Made by a program: the position numbers and the translations under genes. Shown here piece by piece: positions 12,844 to 22,118 of a DNA stretch of 64,000 bases. Source of the DNA: Trichostrongylus colubriformis (lineage: Eukaryota; Nematoda; Chromadorea; Rhabditida; Trichostrongylidae). The stretch lies in NCBI GenBank assembly GCA_963978905.1, contig OZ022258.1, forward strand, positions 35,897,282-35,961,281. The letters run 5' to 3'. Under the pieces are notes generated by a model. That model was not told where the DNA came from, did not search any database, and worked only from the letters and a program-made list of their open reading frames with translations. The stretch's first letter is position 1, and every line of letters begins with the position of its first letter.

Positions 12844-14021
12844 ACTGTACTAAGATTATAAAATAAAAAATGGGTGAAAGAAGAATTTCATACAAAAGCA
12901 AAGACCATAAAAAATTTTAGGATTGAAAAGGCACGTACGACATAAAATTAAGTACGTAGTTTACACAACTCCGAAAATACAGTAACACATAGTTCTACTC
13001 TACTGTTTTAAGTACACTTATTATGGAACATTGTAGGTATTGTAAGGTAAATGTTAACCAAAACCTACCCTAGCGAGTTCCACTTAATTGTTTACGTGTA
13101 TCCCCCCTTTTGGTTCAATTCATCTTTGCCTGAAAGAGGTAACAATCAACTGTTTAACAAATAGTGTAACCTTCATGGTCGATTCACTATTAGTTAACAT
13201 TAACAACGTAACATAAGAGGTCAAAGGGTGATAGTACGAGGATTTGAATATGAGTAAGGGTTACTGGACTTGTCTCTGACATAGAACACAATACAGAGTC
13301 AAGAAAAATGAACAATACATAAAACAAACAAAGATTAAACATAACAACCGCAAGTTTTCAAAAAAACAGGTGTGAATTGAATATGTACGTAAGATTTGGA
13401 ACATTGTACGTAACTTACACCAAATGCCCTCTTACATAGATACCGTAGTGCAATATTCGGTCTGCACAACATTTAAACACGGCTACAGCATGTATCAAAG
13501 TGAATAATTGGTTACAACTATAATTTTAGCAATGTCGATATTACATTAATATCAATATTACATTTGTTGATATTTTCGTAATTATATTTTATATTCTGTT
13601 ATTTCATATACGTTTACCAAAAAAATTTGAAGGGATATAGGATATTGTAAAATAACAATCAATATCATAGGATAAATAATAAGCAAAACATACAATAAAA
13701 TACCACTATTCATTTATAATAACTTTCACCCCGTTTTTCGTAATTTTAGTTTTTTAGTTTTTTAATTTCTTAATTTAGTTTAATTTCAATTTTATCTTAC
13801 TTTATTTTCATACACAACTTTTTTCAGTTACTTACATCACTGGTGCCTATCCAGGTATGCACACTAATTCTATATATTTACATCTTAATTAACAATAAAT
13901 AAATAAGTAAAATAATATTCAAAACATAATTAAAATTTTATAAATATTATTTATTTATTTTTATTCTTTCATTTTTTATATTATTCAATTTAATAAAAAT
14001 TGAAAATTAAAAATTAAAAAA

Positions 14022-14760
14022 ATGGCAGCTAAAAAAAAGAGGGCCATACCTCTTCGTAAAAATAGGGTTCAACGCTGATGGGGTTTATAAAAGTCAAAAA
14101 TGGCATGAAGGGATCAATTTTTGGCGCCTCCAGTGTTGGGCGTTCTATTGGAACAAATAGGGAGTGCCTACCCCTGGCAGCAGCCCTGCCAAACCTTTTA
14201 GGAAGATACCTCCGTGTATGGGGGTTTGACCACCCACTTACATGTAATCAACGGTCAAAAAACACTTTGGCAGCCAATAATTACTACACCTCAACTAACT
14301 TCACAAAGGTAAGGTTCGGGGTAAATCAATATATTCTCAAAGATTTTGGAAATAATAATAAAGGTTCTGCTTGCAATAGTAATTGTAGAGTTTGTAGTAT
14401 TACAATAAAAAGCGACCAAATCAAATCTAATGTTACTGTTTTGAATATAAACACATTCAAAGAACAGGACACTAATTGTAACAGTAGTAACGTCATATAT
14501 TGCCTAACTTGTAATAAATGAGGTATACAGTATGTTGGGATGACCACTAGAAAAATCAAGACTAGAATAAGAGAACATTTGACAAATATATTTAATCACA
14601 AATACTCCTCTATATGATCACTTTCGGGTATGTGATCAAGGTATTTCTATCACCATTTTGGATGCACTTAATGGCAACCATAGAACAACTCTCTTGGAAA
14701 AAGAACTTTTCTGGATCAAATTACTCATGACACCTTATCCATTTGGTCTTAATGACAATA
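14022..14760 (+). pseudogene. PLE copy A: N-terminal region with GIY-YIG endonuclease
   Basis: Starts with a basic N-terminus (MAAKKKRAIPLRKNRVQR), then a stop. The frame that follows carries CNSNCRVC, a Cys cluster, and then SNVIYCLTCNK, a TGA, GIQYVGMTTRKIKTRIREHL, and after a frameshift YDHFRVCDQGISI and LLEKELFWIKLL. VIY...YVG with the downstream Arg (in TRIREH) and Glu is the GIY-YIG nuclease pattern. The active protein would nick DNA for target-primed reverse transcription. Copy B (33040-33290) has the same order with NVVYCITCN and HYVGITTRKF. At least one internal stop and one frameshift make this copy inactive. Confidence 0.8.
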
Positions 14761-17107
14761 TCAAAGGCTATGGGAATATTACTGATATAAGCAATCCACT
14801 TATGCAAAAAGGCGTTCCACCGTATTTCTCCCTTAAAGTTAAGAAACAAAGGAATAATAGGGGTAAGGATAAAAAGAAAAAGAACGAAAAAAGAAAAGCT
14901 ACAGTTGAAATGGTTCTAGAAAAAATTATTGAAGGGGATAATGTCTTACAACCCATAGAATACTACAGGTTACTCAAAGCATTGAGGTATAAGGAAATTG
15001 AAAAAATACTAAAACTATCTATTAGTTCTGGTTTCTTGAACCAAGTTAGTAGACAAAGTAAATTCCTTGTCTTTTGCTTGCTAGCTCATTTGCAATACAA
15101 TGGTTTCCAAAGAAAAAAACCCGAAAGAATGTATCATAACGTTTTGGTTAATTTCACTAATAGAATCTATGATAAGATACCTTCAAACAGAATATTCAAC
15201 ACTACAAAATTGAAGGAACTACTGACTGGTATTAATCGTAGTAAAGAGTTTATTCCAGTTAGAATTGTTTATACATATAAAAGACCAATATCCAGCCAAA
15301 TGTATAATTGCATTAAAACACTGAAAGAACTAGATAACAAGGAAATTATTACTAACAAATGTATATGTGATAAGGATTTTACTAAAAGGTATATACATCA
15401 AGAACTTAGACATGTAGTTACCGGTAATCTGGATATAATAAAAGAAGACTGTCTCAGAAATTTGCTCAAAAAAGGAACAAAATATAGAATCGATTTTGGA
15501 ACTAGCAGGGAGGAAATCAGAGATAATTACAATCAAGTCTTACACAAAGTTATCACCTTCTATAGAAATAGGTATAGAATGAATAGTTCAAATGTCTGTC
15601 TTATTCAAAAACTTTTCACTCGTTATATCGGCAAAAAATTAAACCACTCCTTAAATCATACAATATCAAAACAGGAGAATCAAATAAAGCATTTTTTCCT
15701 CTTGCAATACTTAAAGGATATCAGAAAGACTTGATTTTTTGTCCTTCGGACAAAGCTAGCAATAATTACGGGATTATTTGTAAAAAATTCTTTTTACTAA
15801 CATTTATGAAAGAAATGGGATTATCATACGACAAAGATTTAAACGAATACAGATACTACAATACTAATAATACATACGAAATACTTCATGGGGTGGAAAA
15901 GGAAGCCATAATACGTAAACACATTAGCTTCTGCGAAGAAAGTAAGTTTAGAGGAAATATAGAAAAAGATTTACCTGTCATTTATGCACTTCCAAAGTTA
16001 CATAAAACCTAATTAAATTTAGATTTATAACGGGAGCTTATAATAGTAGTGTCAAACCACTAGCACAAGAATTACATGGTATTTTTCACATATGAAAAAA
16101 CATTTCGTAAATTATACTAAGGTAATACAAAGTAGAAATAAAACAAACAAATTGTATTGGTCTATATGTAATATCAACATTAGTAATGAGCTAAATAATA
16201 TCACGGGAAACAATCTCAAATTGTTTTCAGCTGATTTTACAGATATGTTCACTAATTTAAAGCACAGTACTATAGTTAAAAATATTGGAGAATCTTGAAA
16301 AAGTGTTTTAATAACGCAGGTAAACAATTTATCGCTACAAATGGATATAAAACCTTTTATAGCAACGGGGAGGAGCATGTTATTAATAGGTACAGACTAT
16401 ATAATATGCAAGATTTGCTATACTTGATAGATTATTTACTCAGTAACAGTTATTGTTTGTTTAGTAGCAACATTTACAAGCAAACAGTGGGAGTTCCACA
16501 AGGGGGTAATTTCAGTCCACTTTTGGCCGATCTTACTCTCACTGTAATGGAATTTAACTACTTCTTAACTAAGAAATACCAATTCAATAACATGTTCGTT
16601 CCATACAGGTACATGGACGATTAACTTATAATACATAACTACAACGAAGAAGAAATTGATGAAATGTTAAAACAAGTTTACAGAAATGAATTGGAGCTTA
16701 AAAAGACACATAAAGATCTGACTAGTTGTAGTTACTTAGATTTGAAAATTAATATAGTTAACAATAAAATAATTACAAAGTTGTATAACAAAACGGATGA
16801 TTACGGTTTTCAAGTTATCAAATTTCCACAGGATGACACCAATATATCACATATTAATAAAGGATCAGTTATATACACAGAAACACTTAGAATTGCCAAC
16901 ACATGCACACTTTATGAAAGTTTTGTTAGCAAAATCGTGGAAATGAAAGAAGTTTTAAGTCATAATGGATATAAAATTGAATTCATTATTGCTAATGTTA
17001 TAAAATGTATATGCAAAAATAAGTTCATTAGCTATAAATATAATTTAAAAAATGATTTTAAAAATATCAATAAGCTAGTTGCAAGTCTTTTGAAATGGGA
17101 AATATAG
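14761..17107 (+). pseudogene. PLE copy A: linker, CxC motif and reverse transcriptase
   Basis: The long frame to 15734 holds a Lys-rich linker (RGKDKKKKNEKRK), the CIC motif and GTKYRIDFG. Later frames carry FCPSDKASNNYGIICKK, LPVIYALPKLHKT, RFITGAYNSSVKPLAQEL, ADFTDMFTN (motif A), VGVPQGGNFSPLLADLTL (motif B) and YRYMDD (motif C). A TAA follows YMDD directly at 16622. The C-terminus continues as SYLDLKINI to a stop at 17107. These motifs are PLE/telomerase-type RT. Copies B and C align with it, which confirms the reading across frameshifts. Confidence 0.85.
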
Positions 17108-17396
17108 TCACCATTCAATGCTTCCTTATCTCACCCTCTCCTTGACATCACTCCTCTTCCTTTTTTGTTAAGTAATCCGATTCAATTATATTCACTATTT
17201 GAATTTGGCTCCAGATCCTTAACTGAGTATCACATCCATTATTAACGTATTTTGTCAATGTTCGTACATGGCTGTTTTAGGATTCCATTCACAAGTTCTT
17301 CAATTTTAACGTCCTTTAAAGGAATTTACCTTATTTTTTAACTCTTTTACCACCACCCAAAATAATGTCAATATCAATATCAATCCCAACTATTTC

Positions 17397-17477
17397 AATA
17401 TCAATCCTAATCACTGAAGAGCTTCAGGATTGATATTATATTTGACTTGTCTGATGAAGAGGCGAAACGGGTCAAAT
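17397..17477 (+). other. PLE copy A: tandem 3' hairpins (structured RNA candidate)
   Basis: Hairpin 1 is AATATCAATCCT (17397-17408) pairing with AGGATTGATATT (17426-17437); inside it CTGAAG and CTTCAG can form an inner stem. Hairpin 2 is ATTTGACTTG (from 17440) pairing, with G-U pairs, with CGGGTCAAAT (ending 17477) around the loop TCTGATGAAGAGGCGAAA. The loop contains CTGATGA and GAAAC, the hammerhead core strings, but there is no normal stem II between them. Equivalent hairpins with different stems lie at 38563-38646 and, on the minus strand, at 41875-41957. Confidence 0.7.
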
Positions 17478-17708
17478 CCTCCTCTTTAATCTACAAGGAT
17501 GCTGAGTTATGGGCAAAAGCTTCGGTGGCGGACGGAACCTCTTTAATCTTTTCTTTCCTCTCCATCCTTCCTTTCTCTTTCATTTAATTCCTCTTTTCTT
17601 CTCCTTTTCTTACTTTGTAATTATTATACCTCTTATCTAACACCAAGTTATCCTCTTAACTTACTTGTAATTATTTTGGGTATTCTATAAAATAATAACC
17701 TATAGTTA

Positions 17709-17789
17709 TTGTTCACAAAAGCTCTGCGTGAAGGGAACGAGAAGCTGCTCATCCCTGGGAGTAAAAGAGTTCGTCGAACTACTCTGACT
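17709..17789 (+). repeat. 81-bp target-site duplication, right copy
   Basis: Right-hand copy of 12763-12843, with four substitutions. The RTE sequence continues unbroken from here (TCGCGACGGGGAAGAAC) to about 17866. Confidence 0.85.
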
Positions 17790-17866
17790 CGCGACGGGGA
17801 AGAACGGAGACATTGCTAGCGCCTGCTACAGACTCTCGATGAGCAACGGGACAACAGGTGATCAGG

Positions 17867-19682
17867 TGGTCTGTGTGTGTGCCTGTCTTTGCGTCACGAA
17901 ATTCCTATCAAATCACACGTAGCAGCAAGGCTAGTGCTTGGTTTTTGAAGATAATACGGAGGGTCAGCCTGAACACCAACTGTGGGTGATCGAACTTGAT
18001 AGTGGTTGGTATGATTCGATCGAAAACGTCAGAGTAAAAGGCGCCCAATCCGGCCCTCAGTGGAGTGTTCACAGGCGGGGTGGAGCGGAAACTCCAATGG
18101 GGTGTGATCGAAGCTGATAATGAGTGATAAAGCTTGGTAAGAGCGATCAGCAGTTTGATGGGATGATCTCCGGTGCATCCTGACTAGTACTACGATATCG
18201 CTATAGGTGAAGTGTCTGATGCGCAGTGGCACCGGGTGATTATAGTATTCTATGTTCTGGTATCAGCTGCATCGTTGTGTCGAGCACCAAACTGTCCAGC
18301 CTTTTGAATAATGGCTCCTGTGTTTTGTACACGAATAAAGATGCGATTTATATATTTTTAATAATGCAAAGCAGGTGAATCATTTTCTAATGCGGTACTA
18401 GCACAAACAAAGCAACCAACCATTAAACTACCCGAAATTCGAAATAACGGTGCATCTTCAGAAAACTAATAAGCACCTATGAACAATGGTAACTAGCAAA
18501 TGGACCTACTACCAAAATACGGAGTTAGATGCTCATTGAATGATAAAGTGCTCGCAATCGATGCAATCGAGTACCAAGCAGTCGAAGGCCAGCCTATCCG
18601 AACTTCTAAATAGTGATCACTACAGCCTGAGTGTTAAATACCTGGGGGTCACCGAACCTTGTTTGCTGACCCGATATCAGTTGTAGTAGAAGATATCTGC
18701 CGCTAAATCATTCAAATTTCAGAAAAATAGCAGATGTGATATGCAGTGGTAAACAACTGAATTATTAACCTATGAAGCTTAAACACTTAAAGACAGCATT
18801 AGGATAGAAACCATGGGCCTGAGAAGATATGGCGAAATCCCCATCGAAAAGCGCACCCCCGAGCTGTAGTGACGGCGTAGCGGATAAGACCTGACGCCTT
18901 TGATAAGTCCATCCCGCCTCCTAGGATCGACGCTCAGCAAGTGAGCATGGTTAGCAGATAATTCGATATCAGTAAGAGGCACTATTCAACTATCACTCCC
19001 CCAGATACCCCGAGTTGGTCAAAAAAATAATTTTCGCTGAAACTTTGCCAAGGGGGGTTATTTAGGGTGCTGATCACGAATATGACATCCGTTTGAGGCA
19101 TTAGCGTCGTTTAATTCAATTGCAGTGCTAATATGGTAGAGGCACCACACTGCTCCTGTAGGTTTTGCCTAAGCCTTAGGATGGAAGGGAACTTTTCCTT
19201 CCCCTTCAAGGCTTAGGCGAAAACTGAAAACCAATGTCGTATCCGTGATCAGCATTCTGAAGCTCCCAGATGGCAATTTTAGCCAAAATTGGAGAAAAGC
19301 AGTTGTTACACCAATTTGATGCAATTGCACCAATTTGGCACGAACGCCAAAAACGGATGTCATATTCGTGATCAGCACCCTAAATAACCCCCCTGGGCAA
19401 AGTTTCAGCGAAAATTATTTTTTTGACCAACTCGGGGTATCTGGGGGAGTAATAGTTGAATAGTGCCCAGTAAGAATGTTTCAATCGCAAAACTGCGTGA
19501 ATTCCGGAGTAGTGACAGATGTTTGTAGAGATACCAGTTGGGCCAGCGCTCAATATTGCGCTTATAACGTGTGGAATTATGAGACATGGCCTGCATTGGT
19601 ATAGATTGGTTATATCGGTCATTCAAAATTACAACATTCCACCGAGTGATTCGCCCAGTACGTGTCGGAGAGCTCAACTGGT
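17867..19682 (+). mobile_element. Helitron-like copy, 5' end eroded
   Basis: Begins with a GT-rich tract and CACGAAATTCCTATC directly after the RTE tail. It then follows the same order as the Helitrons at 5519 and 24093: GATAA-rich units, a TACTACGATATCGCTATAGG segment, TTGAATAATGG, and a CGAACTTCTAAATAGTGATC tail. The proposed 3' terminus is CAACTGG at 19676-19682, followed by T, with an inverted end sequence starting at ACCAGTTGGGCCAGCGC near 19534. No clear TC 5' end is present. A hAT-type foldback is inserted at 18978-19467. Confidence 0.45.
18978..19467. mobile_element. hAT-like foldback MITE, 490 bp
   Basis: The ends GGCACTATTCAACTATC and the complementary ATAGTTGAATAGTGCC start inverted repeats of about 120 bp (for example GGTGCTGATCACGAATATGA in one arm and its complement in the other). 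It is bounded by an exact 8-bp direct repeat, CAGTAAGA, at 18970-18977 and 19468-19475. An 8-bp duplication is characteristic of hAT transposition. There is no coding capacity. The core carries a smaller quasi-palindrome around AAGCCTTAGG and CAAGGCTTAGG. Confidence 0.8.
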
Positions 19683-20339
19683 GGCTTTATATTATGAATT
19701 ATTACAGTGATTATCCCCCTTAGTAGTTCCTTTTTCGCATGAATAAGGAAGAGATGAGCTAGGACGTGAACGTAGAGTTGGTCATTTGTTTGTGACTTTC
19801 ATAGAACATTCGGATGCTCATACAGACAGTATGTTTGGAATGAACAGCTTCCAATAGGGCTGAAATGCACTTCGACCATTGTTTACTAATCTCGACTTTA
19901 ACTCAGAGAACTAATTCAGGTTATTAACTCAGAAGAACTTATTCAGGTTATCCTTCCAGCAGCTCGAGTACAGCTCCATTCGACAACATTTGCGTGCAAT
20001 AAACAGCTCTTCCCCCCCCCCCCCATGTTTAAGCTCGAGTCATTTTTCATGCACTTGTGGTCACCTAGCTTCCTCACGGCTGTATGCAATGGTGACAGAA
20101 AATTCGCTTTGTGGCGTTCGATGTGCGACGCGATGGTGGGAGCTATGCGCGCCGTATGAGTTTTGAAGCGATGACGGTTTTGAAGACACGCCATTCTAGG
20201 TGTAGTCGCTTCAGGACTTAACCAACTTGGCGCCCATAGCTGGCACCGTAATGTCGCGTGCTCAAGGCGGCCACGCCTTTGAACATTGAAAAGTACTCGA
20301 AATCTGCCAATCTATTTTCTTGGTAGAGTTCTCTAGATA
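19683..20339. other. No recognised gene
   Basis: Mostly unremarkable sequence with a short C run near 20013-20024. Open frames lack recognisable motifs. Confidence 0.4.
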
Positions 20340-21290
20340 GGTTTCTCTAGATGAATATTATGCTATGCATGGTAAGTCCGCAGACCTGTAGCGCCCGGCT
20401 GAGGGGTTTTCGCACAATACTAGTGTGGTTCTCAGTTCACTGGATTGGATTACCCAATGGAACAAGTTTTTAGGCTATTCACGAATTTGACTAAATTTCG
20501 GGAGAAATCGTGGGCAACACGTGAAGCAAAAGGAAAGCCTTGACCATTGCCGAGCAAATGCTCTCCTTTGGCGCTTATTACGTATATGTACTGTGACGAG
20601 CATTTATACTATGTAGGTGTGTTCAGGCATTCTTCGCCATAGCTGTACACTTTTGAGAAAAAATTTAAATTATTACTACACATCCCATGACCATCCCTTT
20701 TTCCGATGCTGGGTCAAAAAATCGATTTGGCTGAATATTTGCATATGGGGGTTATTTCACTCCCTGGAAGGATGTTCTTATCGTTTTACGCGAAAATGCC
20801 TAACGCGTGAATCACGGGAGCCTGCCCCTGTAGCAAGCTGGATCACGAGCTTTGTGCGATCCTGGAGATAGGGATAATGGGCCATGCGGAAAACCAGTGT
20901 AACATTAATTGTGGATGGCAATACTTTTAGAAACTTTTCCTAGAAGTAAAAGAGAAAGACCTACATATGGTAAGCAGAAGTACTCTCAAGGAATTCCACT
21001 TATGGTCCGTCTCCACGCCAATCACCGCGAATACCCCTGAGCTATCCCTTCACCTTGAATTCCTCTTGCATTTATCTGTGCTGTGGGAGAGAACACGCTT
21101 ATACATGCGGAGCCGGTGCATTAGGAAAAAAAACTCCATATCCCCATTCAGAGGATCGTTTGGCAGATTTTGGAAGCAGATCGGAATCAGCGCTCAAATG
21201 CGCTTAGAGCGGCATGTGTCTTACCGCGAATGGCCACTTCGACCTGGTATACCACCGTAATGTGGGGCAAATATACACGCTGCGTGCAAT
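20340..21290. mobile_element. Diverged relative of the TA-flanked TIR element
   Basis: The segments around 20450-20560 (CCAATGGAACAAGTTTTTAGG, CTAAATTTCGGGAGAAATC), 20680-20760 and 20800 resemble 6780-7130 of the 1127-bp element in the same order. The right side carries ATGGCCACTTCGACCTGGTAT, like the TIR of that element. Termini are too eroded to place exactly. No transposase is seen. Confidence 0.4.
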
Positions 21291-21447
21291 CAGTGATGCT
21301 CAGTTATTCAACATTCCATAAGATGCCCCTTCCCCTCATTGCTATAGCACTTAAACTCAAAGACTGTTTCATACTCTTTATTTGGAGCCGCTAAAGTTAT
21401 ACAAAAAACACCTTTAAGGCTTTAAGGTGACAAGAGTGAAACAAAAT

Positions 21448-21903
21448 TTATTTCTTGTCCTTCACCGAATCCGTAGTTGCGGTAAAATCGAAACCGCTCC
21501 AAATACCACAAATCAGCATCACGATGAACAGCGATACCAGCCAGATTATTGCGATTACTGAAATTGTCCAATGGAAACTAAGATTTTGGTAGGAATATCG
21601 GTGCACGAAGCCCTGCAGATCTGGGTGGCCTATTCTCACCTATGGATGCACAACAAAGTGTGCCTTCAATACGCAGGAGATAGTTCTGTGATTCATAACG
21701 ATCCTTTCGTCTTTTTCTCTTGATCACCGTCTTTTTTCCCTTTTTACCCTTCTTCTTCTTTTTACCTTTTCCTCTACCTGTTGAACCGCTAGTCTGAAAA
21801 TGATCAGATTGATGTTTTCGATAGGAGAATGGAATAGTCAGATGATTAAATGCTGTACACTTCATACTGTGTGGTGGGGCTGCAAGGTGTGGGGAGAAAT
21901 CAT
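21448..21903 (-). CDS. Small Lys-rich single-pass membrane protein (predicted, three exons)
   Basis: Exon 1 is 21903-21868 (ATG, 12 codons, donor GTATGA). Exon 2 is 21793-21640 (acceptor CATTTTCAG, donor GTGAGA). Exon 3 is 21557-21448 (acceptor CAATTTCAG, stop TAA). Introns of 74 and 82 bp and all phases agree. The product is about 99 residues: a short start, a strongly basic stretch (GKGKKKKKGKKGKK, then IKRKRRKDR), a membrane segment (VIAIIWLVSLFIVMLICGIW) and a short tail ending TTDSVKDKK. A Lys-rich cytosolic head with one membrane span is plausible topology. The family is not recognised. The weakest part is exon 1; a different first exon could be used. This is inference from splice signals only. 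Confidence 0.45.
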
Positions 21904-22051
21904 TTCCTTGTAGTATGCTGATGAGGGGAGTGACTGGGGGCAGTATGGGTTGCTGGTGGGGGGAACGCAGTTTCACACTATTTGAAACAGGATAGCGTAT
22001 CGAGCACCAAATACACGTGAAATATGACAAATTGTCTAGGGATGCCTGTAT

Positions 22052-22118
22052 TAGCTCAGGCCTGAAGGAGCTCTGTATGGGTGGACCACCCATCCAGAGC
22101 TCCTTCAGGCCTGAGCTA
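22052..22118. repeat. 33-bp-arm near-perfect palindrome
   Basis: TAGCTCAGGCCTGAAGGAGC and its complement GCTCCTTCAGGCCTGAGCTA flank ATGGGTGG-A-CCACCCAT. There is one mismatch in 33 paired bases and one unpaired central base. It would extrude as a cruciform, or fold as RNA into a long hairpin. No element family is recognised. Confidence 0.9.

Larger units (their letters stand above)
12844..17708 (+). mobile_element. Penelope-like retroelement, copy A (Naiad-type domain order)
   Basis: A 4.86-kb insert in an RTE element. From 5' to 3' it has an AT-rich leader of about 1.2 kb (12844-14021), a broken open frame from an ATG at 14022, a GIY-YIG endonuclease region, a CxC motif (CIC in NKCICDKDF), the PLE-typical HVVTGNLDII region, a reverse transcriptase with YMDD, and a 3' untranslated tail with two hairpins. 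An N-terminal GIY-YIG linked through a CxC domain to a C-terminal RT is the permuted order reported for Naiad/Chlamys PLEs; canonical Penelope elements have it C-terminal. The insert is bounded by an 81-bp direct repeat. No long terminal direct repeat (pseudo-LTR) was seen inside it. Coding is interrupted at 14519, about 14605, about 15730, about 16011, about 16298 and 16622. Confidence 0.85.
11488..17866 (+). mobile_element. RTE-class LINE remnant, interrupted by a Penelope-like element
   Basis: The coding remnant runs 11488-12843 and resumes at 17709-17866. In shifting frames it reads like the RTE reverse transcriptase: ASGLDRIRPEYPK, CKILTLWKTGRIVLL, QPCEQAEFWRGFSTID, then a segment beginning at the MGVKVNGR region, GTNITECSIYVYL, ERAARGAF and RLCAHFFDS. 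The C-terminal tail (PRDVKRTP, then FTKALREGNEKLL) is split by the insertion. Stops and frameshifts are frequent and the 5' endonuclease half is missing, so it is a dead 5'-truncated copy. RTE elements are abundant in hookworms. Confidence 0.8.

Noticed and set aside
17440..17477. Direct call of a hammerhead ribozyme from CTGATGA...GAAAC
   Set aside because: Only six bases separate the core strings, too few for a normal stem II, and copies B and C lack CTGATGA. Kept as a structured-RNA candidate only.
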